Origin: SAR116 cluster bacterium AG-325-F22
Lineage (GTDB): Bacteria; Pseudomonadota; Alphaproteobacteria; Puniceispirillales; Marisalimonadaceae
NCBI GenBank assembly: GCA_003282885.1
Contig: QBYJ01000011.1
Coordinates: 1 to 38,777 of the forward strand
Reading direction: 5' to 3'
DNA: 38,777 nucleotides
A program made the translations under genes and the position numbers. Below, one piece after another: positions 8,854 through 17,946 of this stretch (positions within the stretch are counted from its first letter, which is position 1; every line of letters starts with the position of its first letter). Under the pieces are notes generated by a model. The model saw only the letters and a list, made by a program, of their open reading frames with translations, was not told the DNA's origin and made no database searches.

Positions 8854-9282
8854 TTAAATTTTATTTACTCTTAAACTATGCCTTCCAGCCTCAAAATCTG
8901 TATTTAAAAATTCATACACTATATCCATGGCCAAACTATCTGTTATAATTCTGCCACCTAAAGCGAGCACATTAGCATTATTATGCTTTCTACTTTTAGA
9001 TGCCATTTCGGCAGTTGTACATAGAGCTGCTCTTATATGCGAGTATCTATTTGCAGCCATAGAAATACCTATACCAGTGCCACAAAATAATATTCCTTGT
9101 GAATTTAGATCATTTATTAATTTATCTGATAAAAGTTTTGCGTAATCTGGATAATCAACTGCATCAAGAGAAAAACATCCTAAATCTTCTATTGGTTGTT
9201 TTTTTTTAATTAAGAAATCTTTGACTAATTCCTTCAATCTATAACCACCATGATCTGAGGCCAAAAAGATTTTTTTTAACAT
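8854..9282 (-). CDS. rpiB: Ribose-5-phosphate isomerase B
   Basis: RpiB converts ribulose 5-phosphate and ribose 5-phosphate in the pentose phosphate pathway. The 142-residue protein has FLASDHGGYRLKE at the start, the catalytic cysteine in GILFCGTGIGISMAANR, and NNANVLALGGR, all RpiB hallmarks. It precedes glyA, as in many alphaproteobacteria. About 100 A+T-rich bases separate it from the DUF1467 gene; a promoter there is possible but I cannot point to one. It can connect with the 6-phosphogluconate dehydrogenase found further along in the window. Confidence 0.95.
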   Translation of the reverse strand: MLKKIFLASDHGGYRLKELVKDFLIKKKQPIEDLGCFSLDAVDYPDYAKLLSDKLINDLNSQGILFCGTGIGISMAANRYSHIRAALCTTAEMASKSRKHNNANVLALGGRIITDSLAMDIVYEFLNTDFEAGRHSLRVNKI

Positions 9283-9384
9283 ACAATTAATACCAATGAA
9301 CTTATCAACTTATAACCATAGACTTAACCTAGAAAAGTAGAAACTTCAATTTGAAAATAAATAAATAAGATAAATTTTATATCG

Positions 9385-9627
9385 TTATATAATTGTTACA
9401 AAATACTTTAATAAACCTTCCACTACAATCCAATAAGTAAACACTGAAGGAATAAATGCAATTATGAAAGATAGAAAAAATTTAAGTTTAAGGTTGGTTT
9501 TTATTGGTGCTGAGTTTGCATTTCCTTGATTAGGTTTATCAGACACTTCAACGCCAAAAGGAAGAGACATAAAAAATACGATCAACCACATCATTAAATG
9601 AACTAAAATAAAGGATAAAGTACTCAT
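9385..9627 (-). CDS. DUF1467 family small membrane protein
   Basis: An 80-residue protein with two predicted membrane helices (about 5-22 and 48-75) separated by a short polar loop. The N-terminal LVHLMMWLIVFFMSLPFGVEV and C-terminal YWIVVEGLL fit the DUF1467 family, which in alphaproteobacteria sits just after the RNase J gene. The function is unknown. It starts 10 bases after the RNase J stop and so probably belongs to the same transcript. Confidence 0.8.
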   Translation of the reverse strand: MSTLSFILVHLMMWLIVFFMSLPFGVEVSDKPNQGNANSAPIKTNLKLKFFLSFIIAFIPSVFTYWIVVEGLLKYFVTII

Positions 9628-9637
9628 TTAACAAACT

Positions 9638-11293
9638 CTAAACTCTATTGACATGGACTTTAACTATCGGCCTTTTAGAAAAATATAACTTGAATTCTCG
9701 CCTAACTAATTTTGAAATTTGATTAATAAGTTCTTCATCTAACATTTCTTTAAAGGAAGATAGATTTTCTACAAAATCCTCTATTTTAAGAGATAAATCG
9801 ATTAAAATATTCTCAACAATATTACTATCAGACACACCTGTTTGAGATATTTGCGGAGTAATAACAAGGTATCCATCTTTATTGATAACTATAGAAATAG
9901 TAACAAATCCATTCCACAAAGAATGTCTTCTAGTTGTGAACCTTTCATTATTAATTGGAATTATTTCACCTGCGTCAAATACATGCGTAGTAAATTTAAT
10001 TTTAGATATTGCATTTGGAGTCTTTGCATTTAATTTAATAATTTCTCCATTTTTTGGCTTTATAACATTTGGTACTTGACAATTACTCGCTAAATCTGCG
10101 TGTGCTTCAATGTGTTCTCTAGTTCCATGAACAGGGATAGAAATTTTTGGTTTGATATATGAGTACATCTCTATAAGCTCGTCTCTTGATGGGTGTCCTG
10201 ACACATGAACATTTTTATCATCATCTGTAATTATTTCTATACCCCTTTCTAAAAATCTATTTTGTACTTTTAAAATTGCATTTTCATTTCCTGGAATTTT
10301 TCTACTAGAAAATATTAAGGTATCACCTTTTATCAGTTTGATAAATTTGTCAGCATCCTTGGAGATTCTAGAAAGTGCAGAGTTTGGTTCTCCTTGTGAA
10401 CCTGTGGAGATTATTAGAACATTTGACCTTGGAATAAGGCTTAAGTCCTTTAAAGACAATAAATCTGGAATATCTTTTAAAAATCCAACCTCTTTTGCTG
10501 CATCAATAGCTCTTAACAAAGCTCTACCTACTACTAAAACTGTTCTATCAGTTTTCAATGCAATATCTAATATTGACTTAATTCTACTTATATTTGATGA
10601 AAAACAAGTCACAAGTACTGTGCCTTTTCTATTTTTAATTGTATCTAACAAACCGTCATATGCAAAGTTTTCAGATGGAGTTTTACCATTAATTAGTGCA
10701 TTCGTTGAATCACAGACCATTGCTAATATTCCACTTGCACCTATTGAACGAAAGTTTTTTATATTAGTTTTTTCATTTAGGTTAAATGATTCTTCTAACT
10801 TCCAATCTCCTGAATGAAAGATATTACCTTCTTTTGTAGCAATTAATATTGAAACTGGATCAGGGATTGAGTGTGAAGTTTGAATAGCTTTGATTTGAAA
10901 AGGACCAATTTTAATTTGTTCATTAATAGTCAAAGTTTTTAATATTAATTTTTTTTCTTTATTATTTTCTTTCAACTTTCTTTTTAATAAGGCCATTGTA
11001 AATGATGTGCCCCAGATAGGACAATTAATATCATCTGCAAAATAAGGTATTGCTCCAATATGGTCTTCATGGCCATGAGTTAAAAATATACCTAAAAAAT
11101 CATCGCCTAAAGATTTAATGAATTCAAAATCTGGTAATAAAACATCTATACCTAAATCAGTTTCATCAGGAAATGAAATGCCTAAATCTATTAAAATCCA
11201 CTTGTCTTCAAAATGGTACAAATTTGCATTCATACCTATTTCTTCAGATCCTCCAACAGGTAGAAATAATAAATCAGATTTTTCCCAATGCAT
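9638..11293 (-). CDS. rnj: Ribonuclease J
   Basis: A 551-residue metallo-beta-lactamase/beta-CASP ribonuclease for mRNA decay and RNA maturation. The zinc motif THGHEDHIGA gives His73, His75, Asp77 and His78. Further blocks include FHSGDWK, the beta-CASP segment VLVVGRALLRAIDAAKEVG, STGSQGEP, SGHPSRDE and PVHGTREH. A C-terminal domain completes it. The coaX-rnj-DUF1467 order is conserved in alphaproteobacteria. It is separated from coaX by 19 bases. Long open frames on the opposite strand (for example 10338-10817) are shadows of this gene. Confidence 0.94.
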   Translation of the reverse strand: MHWEKSDLLFLPVGGSEEIGMNANLYHFEDKWILIDLGISFPDETDLGIDVLLPDFEFIKSLGDDFLGIFLTHGHEDHIGAIPYFADDINCPIWGTSFTMALLKRKLKENNKEKKLILKTLTINEQIKIGPFQIKAIQTSHSIPDPVSILIATKEGNIFHSGDWKLEESFNLNEKTNIKNFRSIGASGILAMVCDSTNALINGKTPSENFAYDGLLDTIKNRKGTVLVTCFSSNISRIKSILDIALKTDRTVLVVGRALLRAIDAAKEVGFLKDIPDLLSLKDLSLIPRSNVLIISTGSQGEPNSALSRISKDADKFIKLIKGDTLIFSSRKIPGNENAILKVQNRFLERGIEIITDDDKNVHVSGHPSRDELIEMYSYIKPKISIPVHGTREHIEAHADLASNCQVPNVIKPKNGEIIKLNAKTPNAISKIKFTTHVFDAGEIIPINNERFTTRRHSLWNGFVTISIVINKDGYLVITPQISQTGVSDSNIVENILIDLSLKIEDFVENLSSFKEMLDEELINQISKLVRREFKLYFSKRPIVKVHVNRV

Positions 11294-11312
11294 TAAATTA
11301 CTTTCTCATTAC

Positions 11313-12107
11313 TCAAACAGGTTTGTTTTTTAAAAATAAATTGACTAATCCAATCAAAGTCAAATCATCAATTATATGGTCAATTGACTCTATAGAGTTT
11401 TTAAATAAATGACTTAATCCACCCGTTGCTATAACTTTGTGATTCGAAAATTTATCAATAGATTTAATTTTATATATTAAACCTTCAATCATTGATACAT
11501 AACCCCAAAATATGCCTGACTCCATAGCATTTATAGTGTTTTTACCAACAATTTCATTAATGTCAGTCAATGATTTCAAGGAAATTCTAGGAAGTCTTGC
11601 TGCAGCTAAATATAAAGCCTCCAAGGATAAATTTACTCCAGGTGCAATAATTCCTCCATTATAACTACCATCTTTTCCAACTAAATCAAAAGTCGTAGCT
11701 GTTCCTAAATCAATTATAATTGCTGGAGATAAATTTAGTTTTGCTGCCGCAAAAGAATTCACTAGACGATCAGCACCTGCTTCGTTTGGATTATCAATAT
11801 TAACTTTTATTCCAATTTCGAAGTTATTTTCTCCAACAACATATGACTTAACATTAAAATATTTTTTTATTAATGATTTAATATTTAAAAGTGTTTCAGG
11901 AACAACTGATGCAATGCATACCCCAGTAATATCTTTCAATCCAAAATTTGATAAATTTAACATTTGTAATAACCAAGGATAGTAAATATCAGCAGTTCTT
12001 TTAGAATCGTTATCAATTCTCCAACAACTTTCTTGTCGTATGTTTTTATTATAAGAATATAAAGCGAAAACGGTGTTCGTGTTTCCACAATCAATAGCTA
12101 AAATCAT
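11313..12107 (-). CDS. coaX: Type III pantothenate kinase
   Basis: CoaX phosphorylates pantothenate, the first step to coenzyme A. The 264-residue protein has the ASKHA-fold phosphate loop AIDCGNTNTVFALY, the central NEAGADRLVNS motif, IIDLGTATTFDLV, and GGIIAPGVNLSLEAL. It overlaps the end of birA by four bases (translational coupling). The birA-coaX-rnj order is the one that follows complex I genes in most alphaproteobacteria. Confidence 0.95.
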   Translation of the reverse strand: MILAIDCGNTNTVFALYSYNKNIRQESCWRIDNDSKRTADIYYPWLLQMLNLSNFGLKDITGVCIASVVPETLLNIKSLIKKYFNVKSYVVGENNFEIGIKVNIDNPNEAGADRLVNSFAAAKLNLSPAIIIDLGTATTFDLVGKDGSYNGGIIAPGVNLSLEALYLAAARLPRISLKSLTDINEIVGKNTINAMESGIFWGYVSMIEGLIYKIKSIDKFSNHKVIATGGLSHLFKNSIESIDHIIDDLTLIGLVNLFLKNKPV

Positions 12108-12844
12108 AGTAAATCATCAACTGGAAAAGTAATTGTTTCAACAGAATAATAATCTAAAATATTATTTTCAACTTGAACTTGTAAACAACCATCGTTTCCT
12201 AATCCTAGGAAAACGCCTGTTATTGGTTGCTTTAATGAATTAAAAGTTAAGCTAATTGTTTTTTCTCTATTCCTGATATATTTATTAATTCTATTTTTAA
12301 AATAAGAAAATCCCTCATCTTGCCAAATAAAATAATTATAAAAAATTTTATTTAAAATTTTGTAAGAAATTTGTTCTAAAGACATTTTATTTTTAATATA
12401 ATTATTAATTTTAGTCGTTTTCCATTTAGTTTCATATTGGGGAGTTTTTACAACATTTAAACCTATACCTACAATAATAAAATTATCAAAAGCTTCTAAT
12501 AAAACTCCAGAGATTTTTTTATTATCAATTAATACATCATTTGGCCACTTCAGTTCAATAAGATTCCTATTAATACCAAAATCTATTAAAGTTTCCAATA
12601 TTGAGTATCCAATTAATAGCGATAATTGATGCCAATCTATTTTATTCTTTTTTGGTCTAAAAATAGACGATAAAAATAAATTTCCCTCTAACGATTCCCA
12701 TTTATTTTTATTCCTGCCCCTTCCATTACTTTGTGCATAAGATAAATAAGAACTTCCTTCTAAAGAGCCCTTAATGGCTTCTTTTTTAGCAATATCGTTA
12801 GTACTAGAACAAGACTTTAAAATATTTAAATCAATATTAATCAA
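12104..12844 (-). CDS. birA: Biotin--[acetyl-CoA-carboxylase] ligase
   Basis: It attaches biotin to the biotin carboxyl carrier protein. The 246-residue protein has only the catalytic domain; the DNA-binding N-terminal helix-turn-helix of E. coli BirA is absent, so it is not expected to act as a repressor. Seen motifs: KSCSSTNDIAKKEA, the biotinyl-AMP loop SNGRGRNKNKWES (family GRGRxGR.W) and LKWPNDVLIDNKKISGVLLE. It follows the NuoL-like gene after 33 bases and overlaps coaX by 4. Confidence 0.93.
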   Translation of the reverse strand: MINIDLNILKSCSSTNDIAKKEAIKGSLEGSSYLSYAQSNGRGRNKNKWESLEGNLFLSSIFRPKKNKIDWHQLSLLIGYSILETLIDFGINRNLIELKWPNDVLIDNKKISGVLLEAFDNFIIVGIGLNVVKTPQYETKWKTTKINNYIKNKMSLEQISYKILNKIFYNYFIWQDEGFSYFKNRINKYIRNREKTISLTFNSLKQPITGVFLGLGNDGCLQVQVENNILDYYSVETITFPVDDLL

Positions 12845-12877
12845 AAATATTACCTTAATGTTTAAATTAACAAAACT

Positions 12878-14572
12878 TTAACGGTTTAAATCAAGATATG
12901 ATGAATATTTATTAAAATGCCTATTATGTTTAATTTTAGCATAATTTCCTATTTTGGGAATTACGACATAATTAAAAATAGATAAGAATAAACCTAAAAA
13001 ACAAATAACATTTGTTAAATTTATAAACCAATCATATATTTCATATTTGTGTTTTATTGAATAATCTGCATAAATATTTAATACTAAATTCCACAAATAT
13101 TCTGAATTTGAACCAGAAAATAAATTATTTAGAAACCAACCAGAAAAAATTAAAAATATTGTCAACACAAGTAGTATTGTTTTAGTCAAAAACATTTTTT
13201 CATCAATTTTATCATATAGATGGATATTACAATTATTTTGACATAAAAATACAACTAAAATATTTTTAAATAAAGTATAGGATAATAAAAATATATAACA
13301 AAAACATATCATCATAAGAAAAGAAATGTTAAATTCATTTAATAGCAAAAGTGAAGAAAAAATTAACTTTTTAGAATAAAAGCCAGAAAAAAAAGGAATT
13401 CCAATTAATGAAAAAGAACTAATTAATGTGAATAAAAATGTAGAAGGAGTCTTAATTAAAAGAGATCCCATTTTGTTTATTTGATATTCACCATTAAGTT
13501 TTATCATTATAATTGTAAAGCTTAAAAAAAGCATTGTTAAGGATAATGTTGAGGTGATTAAATAAAAGAACGCACCATTATATACTTTTAGTCCAATTAA
13601 AAAGATTATTATGCCGAATTGGGAAGAAGCAATATATAATGCCAGACTTTTTAAATCTTTTGAATTGAAAAATAATAAAGTAAAAATTATTATTAAAAAA
13701 AGACCTAATAATGCAATTATATTAAAAAAATTATAAGATGTCTGAATTAATGGTAAAAAACGTAAGAGAAAATAAATTCCGGAGGGTATATATATTGCTG
13801 AAAATAATAAAGCAAATGTGGAAGGTTTAATTTTTAAATAGTAATATATTGAACTTTGTTTAAAAAATTGTCTGCATCTCAATAAAAAAGATAAAAATAA
13901 AATTAATAAAATTAACTCAAAACTAGTGATTTCTAGATCAAGGAATATTAATTTATTGTTTGTTGCAAAGTAATTACTTTCAAATATGACGTCAAAATTA
14001 ACTGAATTTGTGTATGAGTAAAGAAAAAACAAACATAAAAAAATACCTAAATCTGATAGTCTGTTATAGATAAACACTTGATCTTTATTATTTGGATCCT
14101 TTTGTTTTTTTGACTTATTTATTAAAAAATAGGAAGACATTATTATTATTTGCCAACCTACAAATAATTGAATTAAATTATTAGAAGACACCAGTATTAA
14201 TATACCAAATATTGATAGAGATGAGTTTTTAATTATTTTTAGATCAAATTTATTTTCTTCATATATACTTATTGAATAAATTGTGAAGATAGTTGCAAAA
14301 AAAGTTATAATAATGATTAATCCCGATACAAATAAATCTAACCTTAAAGACCAATCAATTAAAAAGTGTTCTAATTTTATAATTGAATAAAAATAAAGAG
14401 GCAGATCACTATCTAAATTTAATAATTTTAAAAATATAAATATACTTATCATAAATGATGAACTCATGAAAACTGAGTGCAAAATAAATAACAAATTTGT
14501 TTTTTTCATTTTTTCCAAAAACTGGAAAGTTAAAAAACTCAGTAAGGGAAAAATAAACAACAATATTTCCAT
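12878..14572 (-). CDS. NuoL-like (complex I / Mrp antiporter family) membrane protein lacking key proton-path residues
   Basis: A 564-residue polytopic protein with about 14 membrane segments. Its middle aligns by eye to NuoL: IYSISIYEE, LVSSNNLIQLFVGWQ, YNRLSDLGIFLCLFFLY with SVNFDVIF, and IGIPFFSGFYSKKLI. Compared with E. coli NuoL as I recall it, Glu144 is Gln141, Lys229 is Arg232, the TM histidine after PTPVSALI is Phe257, and the HLMTHAFFK histidines and lysine are Tyr337, Ser341 and Leu345. Asp178 (Asp174) and Lys399 (Lys401) remain. The long C-terminal lateral helix seems shortened. It therefore probably does not pump protons. It lies between nqrF and birA, where nuoN is normally found. 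The frame is also open to a TTG at 14599, but the ATG at 14572 has a GAG upstream and is preferred. Relict or new role is open. Confidence 0.75.
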   Translation of the reverse strand: MEILLFIFPLLSFLTFQFLEKMKKTNLLFILHSVFMSSSFMISIFIFLKLLNLDSDLPLYFYSIIKLEHFLIDWSLRLDLFVSGLIIIITFFATIFTIYSISIYEENKFDLKIIKNSSLSIFGILILVSSNNLIQLFVGWQIIIMSSYFLINKSKKQKDPNNKDQVFIYNRLSDLGIFLCLFFLYSYTNSVNFDVIFESNYFATNNKLIFLDLEITSFELILLILFLSFLLRCRQFFKQSSIYYYLKIKPSTFALLFSAIYIPSGIYFLLRFLPLIQTSYNFFNIIALLGLFLIIIFTLLFFNSKDLKSLALYIASSQFGIIIFLIGLKVYNGAFFYLITSTLSLTMLFLSFTIIMIKLNGEYQINKMGSLLIKTPSTFLFTLISSFSLIGIPFFSGFYSKKLIFSSLLLLNEFNISFLMMICFCYIFLLSYTLFKNILVVFLCQNNCNIHLYDKIDEKMFLTKTILLVLTIFLIFSGWFLNNLFSGSNSEYLWNLVLNIYADYSIKHKYEIYDWFINLTNVICFLGLFLSIFNYVVIPKIGNYAKIKHNRHFNKYSSYLDLNR

Positions 14573-14660
14573 ATTATAACTCAAACATTTTAATATCAAA
14601 ATATTTAGTAAAACAGCTATTAATTAACTTAAATTATTAATAAATTAATTAGATTAATAA

Positions 14661-15881
14661 TTATCCACCAAAATCATCAAGCATAATATCTTCTCTATCA
14701 ACTCCTAAGTCAAGAAGCATATTGATAACTGATTGGTTCATCATTGGAGGACCACACATATAAAACTCACAATCCTCAGGGGCTGGATGATCTTTTAAAT
14801 ATTGTTCGTACAACACATTATGTATAAATCCAGTGTGACCTTCCCATTTATCTTCAGGCATTGCATCTGAAAGAGCAACATGCCAGCTAAAATTAGGATT
14901 ATCTTTATCTAATTTGTCAAAATCTTCTACGTAAAACATTTCTTTCTTTGATCTGGCACCATACCAAAAAGTAACTTTGCGTTTTGTCTTAATTCTATTG
15001 AATTGATCAAAAAGATGACTTCTCATCGGAGCCATACCAGCTCCGCCGCCAATAAAAACCATCTCTTTATCAGTTTCTCTAGCATAAAACTCACCGAAAG
15101 GACCAGATATTACAACTTCATCACCTGCTTTTAAGTTAAAGATGTATGATGACATTTTACCTGCTGGGATACCTGAAGATCCAGGTGGAGGAGACGCAAT
15201 TCTTACATTTAACATTACTATACCTTTTTCGGCAGGACAATTAGCCATTGAATAAGCTCTTTCAATAGGTTCATTACTTTCGGCATTGAAGTCCCATATT
15301 TTAAATCTGTTCCAATCTTCATGATATTCTTCATCAACGTCAAAATCCTTATAGGACAAAGAATATTTTGGAGCCTCAATCTGTATATAACCACCAGCAC
15401 GAAAATTTACATCTTCGCCTTCTGGTAATTCTAATATTAATTCTTTTATAAATGTAGCCACGTTATCATTGCTACGAACTTTACATCTCCATTTTCTTAC
15501 ACCAAAAACTTCTTCTGGAACTTCAATTTGCATATCTTGCTTAACTGCAACTTGACAAGATAATCTGTCACCACAAGACGCTTCTCTTTTATTAATGTGC
15601 CCAAGTTCAGTTGGGAGAATCGATCCACCACCAGCGTGAACTTTAACTCTGCATTGAGCACATGTGCCGCCACCACCACAAGCTGAAGGTACGAAAAGTT
15701 TTTCAGAAGCTAATGTTTGTAATAATTTACCACCTGCAGGAACTGTGACGGTCTTTTCACCATTAATGGTGATATTAACATCGCCAGAAGAAACTAATTT
15801 ACTTCGCGCTAGTACTATTATTGAAACTAAAGTTAGTACAATCATTGTAAAAAGAGTTATACCGAGAATAAAAGTGTCCAT
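14661..15881 (-). CDS. nqrF: Na+-translocating NADH:quinone reductase subunit F
   Basis: NqrF takes electrons from NADH and passes them through FAD and a 2Fe-2S cluster into the sodium pump. The 406-residue protein has one N-terminal membrane helix (about 4-25), a plant-type ferredoxin domain with Cys68, Cys74, Cys77 ([12 protein letters not shown]) and Cys109, an FAD domain with RAYSMAN near residue 212, and an NADH domain with [14 protein letters not shown] and the C-terminal CGPPMMN. It ends in DDFGG, the common terminus of NqrF. It is the last of the six nqr genes, 12 bases after nqrE, and about 88 bases before the NuoL-like start. Confidence 0.97.
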   Translation of the reverse strand: MDTFILGITLFTMIVLTLVSIIVLARSKLVSSGDVNITINGEKTVTVPAGGKLLQTLASEKLFVPSACGGGGTCAQCRVKVHAGGGSILPTELGHINKREASCGDRLSCQVAVKQDMQIEVPEEVFGVRKWRCKVRSNDNVATFIKELILELPEGEDVNFRAGGYIQIEAPKYSLSYKDFDVDEEYHEDWNRFKIWDFNAESNEPIERAYSMANCPAEKGIVMLNVRIASPPPGSSGIPAGKMSSYIFNLKAGDEVVISGPFGEFYARETDKEMVFIGGGAGMAPMRSHLFDQFNRIKTKRKVTFWYGARSKKEMFYVEDFDKLDKDNPNFSWHVALSDAMPEDKWEGHTGFIHNVLYEQYLKDHPAPEDCEFYMCGPPMMNQSVINMLLDLGVDREDIMLDDFGG

Positions 15882-15893
15882 TTATTTAAATCC

Positions 15894-16505
15894 TTAAAGT
15901 TTAACACCAGAAAAACACATAAAAGCCATAGCCATTAATCCAGCAGTAATGAATGTAATACCCAAGCCTTGAAGACCATCTGGAATATCACTATATTTAA
16001 GTTTTTCTCTTACTCCAGCCATTGTAGCTATAGCCAAAGCCCAACCAAAACCAGAAGCTATTCCATAGGTTGTAGCTTCAGAAAAATTATAATCCCTTTC
16101 AACCATAAATAATGAACCACCTAAAATTGCGCAATTAACTGTTATTAATGGTAAAAAAATACCTAATGCGTTGTATAAAGGTGGAAAATACTTGTCTAAA
16201 ATCATTTCTAAAATTTGAACTAATGCTGCAATAACACCAATATAGGATATCAATCCTAAAAATGTCAAATCAACATCAGGAAAGCCTGCCCACGCAAGGG
16301 CTCCAGGCTTAAGTAAATAAGATAATATAATGTTATTAGCTGGAACAGTTATAGACTGAACTATCATTACTGAAATGCCAAGACCAATAGCAGTAGAAAT
16401 TTTTTTAGATACAGCAATAAATGTACACATACCAAGAAAGAAAGACAGTGCAAGATTTTCAACAAATATTGCTTTTACAGCTAATGAAATCAGGGCTTCC
16501 ATCAA
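15894..16505 (-). CDS. nqrE: Na+-translocating NADH:quinone reductase subunit E
   Basis: NqrE is one of two related six-helix membrane subunits (with NqrD) that hold the intramembrane iron centre. The 203-residue protein starts [24 protein letters not shown], with the Cys of the FLGMC motif, and has a second Cys in [10 protein letters not shown], the symmetric partner. These cysteines are the recognised iron ligands of the family. It overlaps nqrD by four bases. Confidence 0.97.
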   Translation of the reverse strand: MMEALISLAVKAIFVENLALSFFLGMCTFIAVSKKISTAIGLGISVMIVQSITVPANNIILSYLLKPGALAWAGFPDVDLTFLGLISYIGVIAALVQILEMILDKYFPPLYNALGIFLPLITVNCAILGGSLFMVERDYNFSEATTYGIASGFGWALAIATMAGVREKLKYSDIPDGLQGLGITFITAGLMAMAFMCFSGVKL

Positions 16506-17155
16506 TGAATCTCTAATGATTGTATTTTATATTCTCGAGCTTCAACTTGCGATTTCTTCCAAGAACGGACACCCCAAATTAAAAAACCAATTATAAAAAA
16601 TGCGGATGGCGGCAATAACAATAATCCGTTTGGAACATACCATCCACCATTGTTTACTGAGTCTAAAATAGTTATTCCAAATAAAGTACCTGATCCAAAA
16701 AGTTCTCGAACAACACCTACACACATTAATAACAAGCTATAGCCTAACCCATTTCCAACTCCATCAACAAAAGAATTGAAAGGAGTATTTTTCATCGCAA
16801 AAGCTTCTGCTCTTCCCATAACAATACAGTTTGTTATTATTAATCCAACAAATACAGATAAAGTTTTTGAAATTTCATAAGCGTAAGCCTTTATTATTTG
16901 ATCAACAAGGATAACAAGAGAAGCTATTATAACCATCTGGACAATTATTCTTATAGAATTTGGGATATAATTTCTTAGGAAAGAGATAAATAACGAGGAA
17001 AATCCTGTAACAGCAATAACAGCTAAAGACATAACAAAGGCTACATTCAAAGAAGAGGTTACTGCTAAAGCTGAGCAAATACCCAAAACCTGAAGAGTTA
17101 TAGGATTATTATCAACTAAAGGATCGACTAGTAATTGTTTTCTAGTCTGTGACAT
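16502..17155 (-). CDS. nqrD: Na+-translocating NADH:quinone reductase subunit D
   Basis: The 217-residue partner of NqrE in the membrane core. Six hydrophobic segments are visible; [10 protein letters not shown] near the start and [19 protein letters not shown] in the middle carry the two cysteines that with those of NqrE bind the iron cofactor. [12 protein letters not shown] is a further family block. Start and stop overlap nqrC by one base and nqrE by four, a tight operon. Confidence 0.97.
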   Translation of the reverse strand: MSQTRKQLLVDPLVDNNPITLQVLGICSALAVTSSLNVAFVMSLAVIAVTGFSSLFISFLRNYIPNSIRIIVQMVIIASLVILVDQIIKAYAYEISKTLSVFVGLIITNCIVMGRAEAFAMKNTPFNSFVDGVGNGLGYSLLLMCVGVVRELFGSGTLFGITILDSVNNGGWYVPNGLLLLPPSAFFIIGFLIWGVRSWKKSQVEAREYKIQSLEIH

Positions 17156-17946
17156 TAAGCCGCTCCATTTTTTAAATTATTAAGAAATTTTTTAAAGCCA
17201 TCTTTACCCATCCAAAACTTTACTAAATTATCTACGCCATTGGAAGTAAGTGTAGCTCCTGCTAATGCATCAATATGATGTTCTTTATATTTTTGAGTTT
17301 TAGCAACTTGTATCATTAATTCGCCATTTTCATTATTTAACTTTTTACCTTTCCACTGAGCTTTCCATTTAGGATTATCAACTTCAGCACCTAAACCAGG
17401 TGTTTCAGCATGTTGATAAAATTGAAGACCAAAAATATCATTAAGATTATCCTCTAATGCAATAAAGCCATATAATGTAGACCATAAACCATATCCATGG
17501 ATAGGTAGAATAACTTTATCTAGGGATCCATCATCTTTTTTTAATAGATAAATAGTAGCATAGTTAGTTCTTCTTCCTATAGATGCAGGATCATTTTCTA
17601 GAGACACACTTAGCAATGGATCTTGAGCTGCTTTTTTATCATCAAAAATTGATGGGTCAAATTTATCAGTAAATTTACCACTATTAAGGTCGACAACCAA
17701 TGGTTGGAATGAAGAAAATGTTTTATTTACGTCAATGCCTTCATAATAAACGCCCGCTACTTGCAGAATATTTTTTTGCTTATCAATTGCTTTATTAACT
17801 TCCTGAATAGACTTAAGGTTTACAGCGGCAAAAGAGACAACCATAGAACAAACAAAGCATAAAGCAGTTGCGACTATAATTGTTTTAAAAATACCATCGA
17901 CTGGCATATTTTTAAATTTTGTAAATATATTGTTTGAATCAGACAC
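17155..17946 (-). CDS. nqrC: Na+-translocating NADH:quinone reductase subunit C
   Basis: NqrC has one N-terminal membrane helix (about 20-42) and a periplasmic domain with covalently bound FMN. The flavinylation motif D-x-x-x-G-A-T is [13 protein letters not shown], so FMN should be on Thr232 through a phosphoester bond made by ApbE. Other family blocks are [14 protein letters not shown] and [11 protein letters not shown]. Length 263 is normal. The start overlaps nqrB by 8 bases. Confidence 0.96.
   Translation of the reverse strand: MSDSNNIFTKFKNMPVDGIFKTIIVATALCFVCSMVVSFAAVNLKSIQEVNKAIDKQKNILQVAGVYYEGIDVNKTFSSFQPLVVDLNSGKFTDKFDPSIFDDKKAAQDPLLSVSLENDPASIGRRTNYATIYLLKKDDGSLDKVILPIHGYGLWSTLYGFIALEDNLNDIFGLQFYQHAETPGLGAEVDNPKWKAQWKGKKLNNENGELMIQVAKTQKYKEHHIDALAGATLTSNGVDNLVKFWMGKDGFKKFLNNLKNGAA

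Noticed and set aside
10338-10817. 159-codon plus-strand open frame
   Set aside because: It lies wholly opposite RNase J, whose catalytic motifs are clear; its translation has no recognisable domain.
12878-14572. DabB-type bicarbonate transporter or Mrp subunit
   Set aside because: No DabA (UPF0753) or other Mrp genes are adjacent, and the intramembrane ion residues are changed; kept only as a minor alternative.
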